The translations under genes were made by a program, and so were the position numbers. From positions 1 through 9,108 of the forward strand of contig JAPLJE010000488.1 in NCBI GenBank assembly GCA_026388755.1: 9,108 nt of DNA, written 5' to 3'. Each line of letters begins with the position of its first letter. Position 1 is the first letter of the stretch. Shown here piece by piece: positions 1 through 6,235 of the stretch. The DNA comes from Deltaproteobacteria bacterium. Lineage in GTDB: Bacteria > Desulfobacterota > Desulfobacteria > Desulfobacterales > Desulfatirhabdiaceae. The notes under the pieces were generated by a model. The model ran no database searches and was not told the origin of the DNA. It worked only from the letters and a program-made list of their open reading frames with translations.

Positions 1-1204
1 GGATTGCATCAACCCTGTCCTGAATCTGTGCTTCCGCTATGCCCCGCATTCTCAGAATAAAAGCGGTTTCATCAAAAACGGTTTCCGCAAATATCTGGTT
101 GTCGGGGTTCTGGTACACATACCCGACTTTTCCCGCGACCGGAAATTCTTTCAGGTTTTGGCCCTGATAAAGGATATCGCCTTCCCTGGCATCCAGAATG
201 CCCGCGATCAGCTTCATCAATGTGGTTTTTCCTGAACCGTTGGCGCCCAAAACAGTGACGAAATCGCCTCTTTGGATTTTCAGATCAATATTTTTGAGCG
301 TCATCCCGCTTTCCCGGTATTTGAATGAAAGCGAAGTAACTTCCACGAGGGTTTCCCCCGGCACCTGGGGTTTTGAAATCACTTCCTGGTAGGCATCATC
401 ATCAAAAACATGGTTTTCCCGGATATGGCGAAGGATCTCCCCGGAGTCTTGGGTATAACCGCAATCCACTGCCTTGAAAATCCCGGACGTCTCAAGCCCG
501 CCCCGTGAAAGCAGCACGCTGTCGGCAATGACCTTGTGGTCCCCATCAAAGAGGATTTTCCCGTTGCCGATGAGGATAATACGGTCGAAAAATGCATGAT
601 AATCCAGGGATTGATCAAACACGATGATGCCTTCGCGGTATCCGCCGTGCCAGAGAAAATCCAGGATCAATTCCTGGGAAGCCGGATCGACGTCCGTAAA
701 CGGCTCATCCAGAATGAGCATTTTGGGGGATGCGGTCAGCAGGGACAACAGCGCGGTTTTCTGTTTTTCTCCACCGGACAGGCCGTCGATTTCACGATCA
801 AAAAGTTGTTCCGCCTTGAAAACCGCACAGAGCTTTCCAGCGTTTTCAAGGGCTTTGAAATAGGGCAGTCCCGTATTCATTGGATAGAAAACAAGTTCTT
901 CCCGGACCCTTGTCGAGACAATCTGGGCTTCAAAATCCTGGAAAAGGACGGCGATTTCACGGACAAATTCCTTTGGCGGATATTCGGACACGGGCCTGTT
1001 CCGGTAGTTATACCGGCCTTCAATAAAACCGGACTCAACACGCGGGATCAAGCCGCTGATGATTTTTGAAAGGGTTGTTTTGCCAGCCCCATTTTTACCG
1101 GCAATCAGGACGCGCTCGCCTTCGCCGATATTCAGGCAGATGCCGTCCAGTATTTTGGGCGAATTGGCGTGATACCGAAACGACAGGTTGTCAATCGTTA
1201 TCAT
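1..1204 (-). CDS. ECF-type ABC transporter duplicated ATP-binding protein (partial, runs off left edge)
   Basis: An uninterrupted minus-strand frame of 401 codons reaches the window edge without a stop. It encodes two ABC ATPase domains in one chain, as in the energy-coupling (EcfA/CbiO/YkoD-like) module of vitamin-type transporters. Domain 1 has Walker A GKNGAGKT (residues 36-43), Q-loop FQDFEAQ (Q89), signature LSGGE (142-146) and Walker B MLILDEP (162-168). Domain 2 begins near residue 285, with Walker A GANGSGKT (320-327) and the ECF-typical YQNPDNQIF (364-372). Its signature and Walker B lie beyond the edge. The ATG at 1204 directly precedes the first beta strand (MITIDNLSFRY); the upstream AGAGAG is a modest ribosome site. 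In domain 1 the usual H-switch His after Walker B reads IIVFDQ (193-198), with Phe in the His position. The protein would power the S component encoded just upstream, at the inner face of the membrane. The substrate cannot be inferred. A separate EcfT partner is not visible here. Confidence 0.93.
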   Translation of the reverse strand, partial: MITIDNLSFRYHANSPKILDGICLNIGEGERVLIAGKNGAGKTTLSKIISGLIPRVESGFIEGRYNYRNRPVSEYPPKEFVREIAVLFQDFEAQIVSTRVREELVFYPMNTGLPYFKALENAGKLCAVFKAEQLFDREIDGLSGGEKQKTALLSLLTASPKMLILDEPFTDVDPASQELILDFLWHGGYREGIIVFDQSLDYHAFFDRIILIGNGKILFDGDHKVIADSVLLSRGGLETSGIFKAVDCGYTQDSGEILRHIRENHVFDDDAYQEVISKPQVPGETLVEVTSLSFKYRESGMTLKNIDLKIQRGDFVTVLGANGSGKTTLMKLIAGILDAREGDILYQGQNLKEFPVAGKVGYVYQNPDNQIFAETVFDETAFILRMRGIAEAQIQDRVDAI

Positions 1205-1280
1205 GGTCAGTCTCTCTGTGCCAATATCCGGTTAATTCCCAGCTGGAGTAGGGTCGAGAAAAGGAGAAAAGCACGATTTT

Positions 1281-1780
1281 TCAGCCGTGAGGCGTATAGA
1301 GCAGACCGGTGCTTTCAATTCGCTTGTAAAGCACTTTGATAAGCAGTATGCCCAGAATGGAAGACATGAGCGAATTGTTGATGAAAATGATCGTAAACAG
1401 AACCATGAAAGGCGCCATTCCCAGAAGCTGTACGCCGAAACCGATAATAAGCGCGCATACAAAGCTTGCCGCAATTGAAATCAATATGAAAATACCCGAT
1501 TGCCTCAAGTCCATGGTCACCGCATCCTTGACCATAAGATGCCAGAGCTTGCAGGCGGTATAGGATGCAAAAAAGTTGCCGACAAAGCCAAAGGCGCTGC
1601 CCGGAGACAAGGTTCCGAAAAAGTCCGCAATGAGGTTGCCGATGGCGGAACCCCAGGCCGCGGCCGGACCGAACAGGATGCCGAACAATACCGGAATGAC
1701 GTTGGCCGGCCGCAATTCCGTCAGAAGGCGATGATGACAATCTGCCTTGTATCTCCCCAGACGCTGAATATGTCTTTCAT
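1281..1780 (-). pseudogene. ECF transporter S component, frame-disrupted near the N-terminus
   Basis: The main frame encodes a very hydrophobic protein with the pattern TELRPANVIPVLFGILFG followed by PAAAWGSAIGNLIADFFG, which I recognise as an ECF-transporter substrate-binding (S) membrane subunit. About four to five further membrane segments follow, ending at the TGA at 1281. The natural start appears to be ATG at 1780, preceded by AAAGGA at the right distance. It gives MKDIFSVWGDTRQIVIIAF, which then hits TGA at 1721-1723. The TELRPAN sequence is in another frame. In intact relatives, as I recall them, a full first helix of roughly 25 residues sits between these two blocks, so the simplest reading is an out-of-frame loss of 3n+1 bases. 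A TTG at 1814 keeps the main frame open, but its first ~33 residues are charged, His/Arg-rich and unlike a membrane-protein start. The gene lies 54 bases after cvfB and upstream of the double ATPase, consistent with an S-A operon. Without helix 1 the product is probably non-functional, unless the break is an assembly error. Confidence 0.75.
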
Positions 1781-1786
1781 ACTGTG

Positions 1787-1792
1787 TCCTTT
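1787..1792 (-). promoter_or_regulatory. Ribosome binding site of the ECF S component
   Basis: AAAGGA on the minus strand lies six bases before ATG at 1780. It supports 1780 as the original start of the S-component gene, and therefore supports a frame break after codon 19 rather than initiation at the upstream TTG. Confidence 0.55.
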
Positions 1793-1834
1793 GGCGTAAA
1801 TGATGCCGGTGCAAACAAAAGAAAAAGATCCGGG

Positions 1835-2662
1835 TCAGGGTATCTGGATGCCCTTGTCCGTGATGCGGATGCTGCCTGCTTTATACAGTCCGCCGATGGC
1901 TTTTTTGAACTCTTTCTTGCTCATCGAAAACACGCGGCGAATCTCATCGGGCGAGCTTTTGTCATGGCAGGGGATAAAGCCCCCTCTTTTTTTCAGGGTT
2001 TCCAGAATTCCGGCGCCCGAGCCGGAAATGGACTGGTATCCAGGACTTTTCAAGGTAAGATCGATTTTCCCGTCTTCCCGGATTCTGCTGATGTATCCGG
2101 TTGTTTTTTCTCCTATTGAGACGGAGGCATAGACTTCGCTCCTGTAGAGCAGTCCGGAATACCGGTTGTTGACAACGGCCATGATGCCGATTTTGGTGAT
2201 GCCGTAAATCAGCAGATCAACATTTTCCCCTTCGGACAGGTCCTTCGGGTTCTTGTCGCAGTTATGGGTAATCCGGTTTGTGCCGTAAACCCGGCCGGTT
2301 GTTTCGTCCAGACACACCTTGACGACATAGTGTTTCCCTGCCTTCATCCGGTCCTGCTGCTGGTTTAATGGGACCAGAAGATCCTTTTCAAGGCCCCAGT
2401 CCATAAAGGCACCGAAAGAAGCGACATCCTTTACGATAAGATAGGCGAATTCTCCCACCACGGCTTTGGGTTCCAAGGTGGTTGCCACCGGCCGGTCTTC
2501 GGAATCGGTATAGACAAAAACCCGTAGGGTATCGCCCGGACGGGTATTCTCTGGCACGTATTTTAAGGGAAGCAGAACTTCGTCTGGCTTTTTATTCAGG
2601 TAGAGCCCGAAATCAACCATCCTTTCAACCACCAGTTCATTGTAACTGCCGATTTTCAACAT
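1835..2662 (-). CDS. cvfB: CvfB-family S1-domain RNA-binding protein
   Basis: This 275-residue protein matches the CvfB/YitL family, soluble proteins with S1-like OB folds and a C-terminal winged helix that bind RNA. In Staphylococcus, CvfB affects virulence-gene expression. Visible family blocks are VFVYTDSEDRPVATT (48-62), GEFAYLIVKDVASFGAFMDWGLEKDLLVP (positions 70-98, with the central GAFMDWGL), an S1-like stretch around 143-204, and the C-terminal helix-turn-helix block KSSPDEIRRVFSMSKKEFKK (235-254) followed by AIGGLYKAGSI. Length is close to the usual ~280-300. An ATG at 2689 would add nine residues. I prefer ATG at 2662 because GAGAGG lies nine bases upstream and MLKIGSYNEL matches the expected start of the first OB fold. 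It is the first gene after the promoter at 2732-2760 and precedes the ECF genes by 54 bases, so all three may be co-transcribed. No functional link to the transporter is evident. Confidence 0.93.
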   Translation of the reverse strand: MLKIGSYNELVVERMVDFGLYLNKKPDEVLLPLKYVPENTRPGDTLRVFVYTDSEDRPVATTLEPKAVVGEFAYLIVKDVASFGAFMDWGLEKDLLVPLNQQQDRMKAGKHYVVKVCLDETTGRVYGTNRITHNCDKNPKDLSEGENVDLLIYGITKIGIMAVVNNRYSGLLYRSEVYASVSIGEKTTGYISRIREDGKIDLTLKSPGYQSISGSGAGILETLKKRGGFIPCHDKSSPDEIRRVFSMSKKEFKKAIGGLYKAGSIRITDKGIQIP

Positions 2663-2671
2663 ATCGAACAA

Positions 2672-2677
2672 CCTCTC
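2672..2677 (-). promoter_or_regulatory. Ribosome binding site deciding the cvfB start
   Basis: GAGAGG on the minus strand sits nine bases upstream of ATG at 2662. The alternative ATG at 2689 has no purine-rich motif at a suitable distance. Confidence 0.55.
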
Positions 2678-2731
2678 AAATCGCATCATTTCTGTGATTT
2701 TATTGCAACTGCTTTTTACATCAGGATTCCA

Positions 2732-2760
2732 AGTTTAGATCACCCATTCTGACATGTCAA
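2732..2760 (-). promoter_or_regulatory. Sigma70-like promoter for cvfB/ECF operon with overlapping palindrome
   Basis: Read on the minus strand: TTGACA (2760-2755), a 17-base spacer, then TAAACT (2737-2732). The -35 is a perfect consensus and the -10 matches four of six positions. Transcription would start near 2725, giving a leader of roughly 60 bases before the cvfB ATG. The 10-base perfect palindrome TGACATGTCA (2750-2759) overlaps the -35 box and could be an operator half or full site. Confidence 0.6.
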
Positions 2761-2901
2761 GGTCGGCAGCGTCTTCTGAATTATCGTCAAGTTGCCAAGC
2801 AAGAAAAACGGTTGATAACACAGGAATTCGCTCACAATGCGTTCAAGTTTTCTTCGTTCCTTTTACTACAAAAGCCAGCCTATTTACTTCGCCATTTTGT
2901 T

Positions 2902-2930
2902 TTGACTTTTTATCGCGCTCCCAGTGAGAT
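2902..2930 (+). promoter_or_regulatory. Candidate sigma70-like promoter for the flavoenzyme gene
   Basis: TTGACT (2902-2907), a 17-base spacer and TGAGAT (2925-2930): five of six and four of six matches to consensus. It would start transcription near 2937, leaving a leader of more than 200 bases before ATG at 3150. A weaker, closer alternative is TTGACT at 3040 with TAATCT at 3062. Confidence 0.4.
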
Positions 2931-2979
2931 TTTCATGATAGGGGGCGGCCAATGCCATGGTCATGACCGTTTACGAGTC

Positions 2980-2993
2980 AATCAATATTGATT
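2980..2993. repeat. Perfect 14-base palindrome AATCAATATTGATT (candidate operator)
   Basis: Every position pairs: AATCAAT reads identically on both strands around the centre 2986/2987. It lies about 45 bases downstream of the start predicted from the 2902-2930 promoter, and upstream of the flavoenzyme start. Perfect symmetry of this length in a leader is suggestive of a dimeric regulator site. I cannot name the regulator. Confidence 0.4.
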
Positions 2994-3040
2994 TCAAAAA
3001 AATCTGTGTCCTTTATGCAGCTTTTTCCGGACTTATTTAT

Positions 3041-3060
3041 TGACTTTCCTGTTCAAGTCA
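3041..3060. repeat. Inverted repeat TGACTT-N8-AAGTCA
   Basis: Two perfect six-base arms (3041-3046 and 3055-3060) flank eight bases. They overlap the spacer and -35 of the weaker promoter candidate beginning at 3040. It could be a regulator site or a small hairpin in the leader RNA. Confidence 0.3.
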
Positions 3061-3072
3061 GTAATCTTCGAA

Positions 3073-3084
3073 CAAAATATTTTG
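3073..3084. repeat. Perfect 12-base palindrome CAAAATATTTTG
   Basis: Symmetric around 3078/3079, in the leader of the flavoenzyme gene, just past the weaker -10 candidate at 3062-3067. Being AT-rich, it could arise by chance, but it adds to the cluster of symmetric elements in the leader. Confidence 0.25.
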
Positions 3085-3138
3085 AACGTTTTTCGATGCC
3101 TGAGTGGCGGAAAATTACGATGACGATTGTTGAATACG

Positions 3139-3144
3139 AAGGAA
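3139..3144 (+). promoter_or_regulatory. Ribosome binding site deciding the flavoenzyme start
   Basis: AAGGAA, within GAAGGAAAA, lies five bases before ATG at 3150. None of the upstream in-frame starts (TTG 2988, ATGs near 3097 and 3120) has a comparable site. Confidence 0.6.
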
Positions 3145-3149
3145 AAGTC

Positions 3150-4523
3150 ATGCCGGAATTTGATGTTGTGATCGTCGGATCAGGTACTGCGGGTCAGACA
3201 GCGGCATACGATTTGAAGGCCGCCGGGCTAAGAGTTGCTGTGATCGAGAGCAGCGACCGGCCAGGAGGCACCTGTGCGCTGGCTGGATGCCAGCCGAAAA
3301 AATGGTTTTATGAGGCTGCGGAGACGGTCTCCAAATCTTCGCATCTGAAGGGCAGGGGAATCATGGATGCGGCCACGGGTTCATGGCCCCAGGTACTTAA
3401 GGAAAAAAACAAATTCACTTCCGGTGTTTCTCGGCGCACTGTCGACGGATTTCATGAAGCCGGCATAGAATATATTGAAGGCAGCGCCCGGTTTGTCACC
3501 CCCGACACGCTGGCTGTCGGCAGCCTGCAGATTCGATCTCATTTTATTGTCCTGGCTACCGGAGCCCGTCCCATGTCTCTGGAAATGCCTGGCAAGGAAC
3601 ACCTGGTGCTCAGTGATGCATTCATGGAACTTGAATCCTTGCCCGAACGTATCCTGTTTGTTGGCGGGGGGTTTATCGCGTTCGAGTTCGCTCATTTTGC
3701 CGCAAGATTGGGTCCCGTGAACAGCCATCTCGTCATTCTCGAGGCCGGGGACCGCCCCCTGGGTCCTTTTGATTTGGAAATGGTGGATCTTCTGGTTCAG
3801 GCGTCCAGGGAAGTGAATATCGATATCATCACGGGTGTTCAGGTAGTTGCCATTGAAAAGAAGGCAGAGGGGTTCTCGGTAAAAACCCGATCTGGTCTGT
3901 CTCATGAAACGGATCTGGTGGTTCACGGTGCCGGAAGGACACCCAATATCGAGGCGCTGAATTTGAATGCTGGTGGTGTGGTTTTCAACAAGCGTGGCAT
4001 TGTTGTGAATGAGTACATGATGACCGCAACCCCCAGTGTGTATGCCGTGGGTGACTGCGCGGACAGCGTTCAGCTGGCGCGGGTAGCCGATTTCGAGGGA
4101 CACACGGCGGCTGCGAACGTCCTGGCGAATTTTGGCATGGCCGAACCGGCAACAATCAGCTATGAAGCTGTCCCTGCGGTTCTCTTTACCTACCCCCAGT
4201 ATGCCATGGTCGGAAAAACCGAGGCAGCGCTGCAAAAAGAGGGTATTGCGTACCGAAAAAGCTTTGGCAAAAATCTGCGATGGCCGACCTACCAACGCAT
4301 CGGACTGACCCATGCAGCCTATAAAATCCTGGTATCGGCGGATGGCCGCTTTCTGGGGGCCCACTTCCTGTCGGACAATGCTTCGGGTTTGGTCAATACC
4401 CTTCGGTTGGCCATGATTAACGGAATCACCGTTGAACAGCTTTACCGGCAGAGCATCATGAGTCCCTATCCGACTCGGGAAAGCGATCTGATCTATATGC
4501 TGAAACCTTTGCTCGCTTTATAA
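3150..4523 (+). CDS. FAD/NAD(P)-dependent disulfide oxidoreductase (glutathione reductase / MerA-like)
   Basis: A 457-residue class I pyridine nucleotide-disulfide oxidoreductase. The FAD Rossmann motif VIVGSGTAG is at residues 7-15 with acidic E33, and the redox-active pair is C42 and C47 in GGTCALAGCQPKK. ATGAR follows at 136-140. The NAD(P) fold VGGGFIAFEFAHFAARLG is at 171-188 and ends in ILEAG, with E198 hinting at NADH rather than NADPH. The second FAD block YAVGDCA is at 298-304. The C-terminal dimerisation domain runs from about 340. In glutathione and lipoamide reductases the end carries a catalytic His in HPT; here the equivalent reads SPYPTRES with Tyr440, as mercuric reductases have Tyr there. 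It lacks the heavy-metal-associated N-terminal domain and C-terminal vicinal cysteines of MerA, so mercury reduction is not implied. The substrate is unknown; a low-molecular disulfide, quinone or metal is possible. Start chosen from the ribosome site and from the first beta strand, which follows immediately. Confidence 0.92.
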   Translation: MPEFDVVIVGSGTAGQTAAYDLKAAGLRVAVIESSDRPGGTCALAGCQPKKWFYEAAETVSKSSHLKGRGIMDAATGSWPQVLKEKNKFTSGVSRRTVDGFHEAGIEYIEGSARFVTPDTLAVGSLQIRSHFIVLATGARPMSLEMPGKEHLVLSDAFMELESLPERILFVGGGFIAFEFAHFAARLGPVNSHLVILEAGDRPLGPFDLEMVDLLVQASREVNIDIITGVQVVAIEKKAEGFSVKTRSGLSHETDLVVHGAGRTPNIEALNLNAGGVVFNKRGIVVNEYMMTATPSVYAVGDCADSVQLARVADFEGHTAAANVLANFGMAEPATISYEAVPAVLFTYPQYAMVGKTEAALQKEGIAYRKSFGKNLRWPTYQRIGLTHAAYKILVSADGRFLGAHFLSDNASGLVNTLRLAMINGITVEQLYRQSIMSPYPTRESDLIYMLKPLLAL

Positions 4524-4525
4524 GA

Positions 4526-4544
4526 TTGAAGCCATCTGGCTCAA
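4526..4544 (+). other. Weak hairpin after the flavoenzyme gene
   Basis: TTGAAGCC-ATCT-GGCTCAA can fold into a seven-pair stem with one bulged A just after the stop codon at 4523. No T-tract follows, so it is not a convincing intrinsic terminator. It might be a 3' end stabiliser, or chance. Confidence 0.25.
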
Positions 4545-4609
4545 GGTATGACGGGTGCATCAAAAACCCCGCAATTGCCAATAATTCGTATTCCATTTAA
4601 TGCAATAAC

Positions 4610-4614
4610 AGGAG
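4610..4614 (+). promoter_or_regulatory. Ribosome binding site of the small hypothetical protein
   Basis: AGGAG lies seven bases before ATG at 4622, close to ideal spacing. It supports this short frame as a real, well-translated gene. Confidence 0.65.
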
Positions 4615-4621
4615 ATGCTGC

Positions 4622-4978
4622 ATGACACCATTAGTTGAAAAAGGGCTTAACGCAATCACGATTGGAACCAATTTATCCACAGGCCTGACTTATCCAAGCG
4701 ATATGAATCGGGCAAAAGAAATGCTTGTCCGGCTACATAAAGCCGGCGAGAAACTATTGGCGGAAGAAATAAGCGCCTGGGCTAAAATGAACGGATGGCA
4801 GACAAAAGATGCCGACGAACTGGGAGCATTGGCTGAGCAAATCGGCAAGGGAGAAAAAGTTCAGATCCCGGATGGACCCTGGTGGAATGATAACATTCTT
4901 GAATTGTTAAAACAGAATACCCTTATGTCAAAGAAAAATCGGCCGGCCCAAGATTGCTCTTCCCGCACCAACGCATGA
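4622..4978 (+). CDS. Small hypothetical protein (118 aa)
   Basis: I do not recognise this protein. It has a strong ribosome site and no signal peptide or membrane segment, so it is probably cytosolic. A short N-terminal segment (1-25) contains ITIGTNLSTGLTYPSD. Predicted-helical stretches follow: residues 28-58 (RAKEMLVRLHKAGEKLLAEEI and on) and 62-76. Next comes a compact block, GKGEKVQIPDGPWWNDNIL (75-93), with two adjacent tryptophans, and a short helix at 92-101. The last 16 residues are polar and look unstructured. The alternating-charge helix and the GW...DADELGALAEQIG pattern look like a conserved small domain rather than random sequence. It stands alone 98 bases after the flavoenzyme and 36 bases before the STAS gene, all in one direction, so it may be transcribed with either. 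No function can be assigned. Confidence 0.7.
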   Translation: MTPLVEKGLNAITIGTNLSTGLTYPSDMNRAKEMLVRLHKAGEKLLAEEISAWAKMNGWQTKDADELGALAEQIGKGEKVQIPDGPWWNDNILELLKQNTLMSKKNRPAQDCSSRTNA

Positions 4979-5014
4979 AATCACTTTGAAAAAGCATACA
5001 ATAAGGATTGTTTT

Positions 5015-6235
5015 TTGATCGATATTGTCATCACCGAAGAAAGCGGCCTGCAATGGGTTCGGCTGCAAGGGCGAATCGACAGCATCACTGCACCGGATGT
5101 GGAAAAATGCCTGAATGAGCTGGTTTCAAGCGGTCAGAGAATGCTTGTTCTGGATATGCGGGCGATTCATTACATGAGCAGTCTTGGCTTGCGGGTGATG
5201 CTTGCCGCGCAGAAACAGCTGAAAAAAGCGGATGGCGAAATCATGATCTGCCAGCCGACGATACCAGTTCTGGAACTGTTTGAAATGAGCGGGTTCAAGA
5301 TGCTGTTCCGCATATTTTCAACACGGGAAGAACTCCAGGCGGAGCTGGCCGGCGATTCGAACTCTACCCGGGAAGAGCGTATCGAAATCAGCGGAATCGA
5401 ACTGCGTTGCATTCGAAAGACAGTAGAATTCGGTAGCCTTTCGGTGATCGGAACCCAGGAGAAACTGGCCGGTTCGCGATACGAAGTCTCGGACGTCTCC
5501 ACGGTGAAAGCTGCTGATATTCAATTTGGAGCCGGATTGGCCTCGCTGGGAGATTCTTTTGATGAATACAGGCTTTTTTTTGGCGAGGCTGTTGTCCTGA
5601 ATCATAGCCTGTTTTTTTATCCAGCGGTGAAGCGGCCTGCTGTGGATTTTATGCTGTGTACCCAGGCCCAGACAAATATTGAATATCGTTTTCTGCATGG
5701 ATTTTCGATTGCCGGATCTTTTTCCCACCTGTTTTCTTTTGAAAGCATTGAACACCCGGTTGAACTGGATCGGCTATCCCAGGTCCTGGGGCAGATCATT
5801 CCCGGCAATTTATTCGGCCTGGTTTTTTTGGCTGAAAGCAAAGGCGTGTGGGGCATGCACTTAAAGCAGGTTCCGCTGGCTGAAAACCGGCCCGCCAATG
5901 GAAAAGATATCTTCGATTCACAGAATTTTTCCACCTGGATGAATTTTCCAGTGGAGCCGTCGGATATCAACCATATCCTGGCCGGAGTGGGCTTGGTGGT
6001 CAAGAATCCGGACCTGGAGCCCCGGGCAGTCCAGGAGCTCTTTGCCAAAGGAAGCCGCGTTCATTGCCATGCCGGCGTGTTTTCCATGGAGCCGCTCAGT
6101 AAGAAACCGGATCAGTTTGAAAACGAACTGAAACGGGTGATCGCCGAGCTGCCGGTCAGCAAGGTGCAGCATCTGATGGGACAATCCCGGTTTCATCACG
6201 GAATGGTCGGCATCATCGAATTGGAAAACAGATAG
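5015..6235 (+). CDS. STAS-domain protein with large uncharacterised C-terminal domain
   Basis: A 406-residue soluble protein. Residues 1-112 form a STAS domain like anti-sigma-factor antagonists: VRLQGRIDSITAPDVEKCL (15-33), the strand MLVLDM (43-48) and the switch segment YMSSLGLRVML (53-63). Ser55/Ser56 lie in the SSxGLR motif, where relatives are phosphorylated by a GHKL kinase. After a short linker (113-123), residues 124-406 form a domain I do not recognise, with FGAGLASLGDSFDEYRLFFG (171-190) and a C-terminal FHHGMVGIIEL. It has no membrane helices and no obvious phosphatase or kinase motif. The start is TTG at 5015, with AAGGA about nine bases upstream; no ATG or GTG fits better. Its TAG abuts the GTG of the ABC permease fusion with no spacer, so translation is likely coupled. 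By family knowledge STAS proteins act in partner-switching. I infer that this one may link the transporter to a regulatory circuit, or modulate the transporter directly. Confidence 0.88.
   Translation: MIDIVITEESGLQWVRLQGRIDSITAPDVEKCLNELVSSGQRMLVLDMRAIHYMSSLGLRVMLAAQKQLKKADGEIMICQPTIPVLELFEMSGFKMLFRIFSTREELQAELAGDSNSTREERIEISGIELRCIRKTVEFGSLSVIGTQEKLAGSRYEVSDVSTVKAADIQFGAGLASLGDSFDEYRLFFGEAVVLNHSLFFYPAVKRPAVDFMLCTQAQTNIEYRFLHGFSIAGSFSHLFSFESIEHPVELDRLSQVLGQIIPGNLFGLVFLAESKGVWGMHLKQVPLAENRPANGKDIFDSQNFSTWMNFPVEPSDINHILAGVGLVVKNPDLEPRAVQELFAKGSRVHCHAGVFSMEPLSKKPDQFENELKRVIAELPVSKVQHLMGQSRFHHGMVGIIELENR

Larger units (their letters stand above)
2663..3149. other. Divergent intergenic region between cvfB and the flavoenzyme gene
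   Basis: This 487-base, rather AT-rich stretch contains no convincing gene. It holds the leftward promoter (2732-2760), a candidate rightward promoter (2902-2930), a second weaker rightward candidate (TTGACT at 3040-3045, TAATCT at 3062-3067, 16-base spacing), and four short palindromic elements at 2959-2968, 2980-2993, 3041-3060 and 3073-3084. A frame open from a TTG at 2988 would extend the flavoenzyme by 54 residues, but it lacks a ribosome site and the extra residues do not resemble family N-termini. I therefore treat the region as untranslated leader. Confidence 0.6.

Noticed and set aside
536..1069. 177-codon plus-strand open frame
   Set aside because: It lies fully opposite the double ABC ATPase, whose Walker, Q-loop and signature motifs are unambiguous on the minus strand.
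1781..1860. Terminator or riboswitch between cvfB and the ECF S gene
   Set aside because: There is a short T-rich run after the cvfB stop but only very weak hairpins, and the 54-base gap is too small for a known riboswitch.
2935..2991. Eighteen-codon leader peptide MIGGGQCHGHDRLRVNQY upstream of the flavoenzyme
   Set aside because: No convincing ribosome site, and its ATG sits at or before the transcription start predicted from the 2902-2930 promoter.
2988..3149. A 54-residue N-terminal extension of the flavoenzyme from TTG 2988
   Set aside because: No ribosome site. The extension is unlike family N-termini, while ATG 3150 has AAGGAA and leads straight into the FAD-binding strand.
3381..4364. 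327-codon minus-strand open frame
   Set aside because: Antisense shadow of the flavoenzyme; its composition is rich in His, Gln and Arg with no domain pattern.
3150..4523. Naming the flavoenzyme merA or gor
   Set aside because: It shares the Tyr with MerA and the fold with GR, but lacks MerA's C-terminal cysteines and GR's catalytic His, so neither symbol is justified.
4575..4601. Promoter TTGCCA / TTTAAT before the 118-residue gene
   Set aside because: The spacer is only 15 bases and transcription would begin almost at the ribosome site. Not strong enough to annotate.
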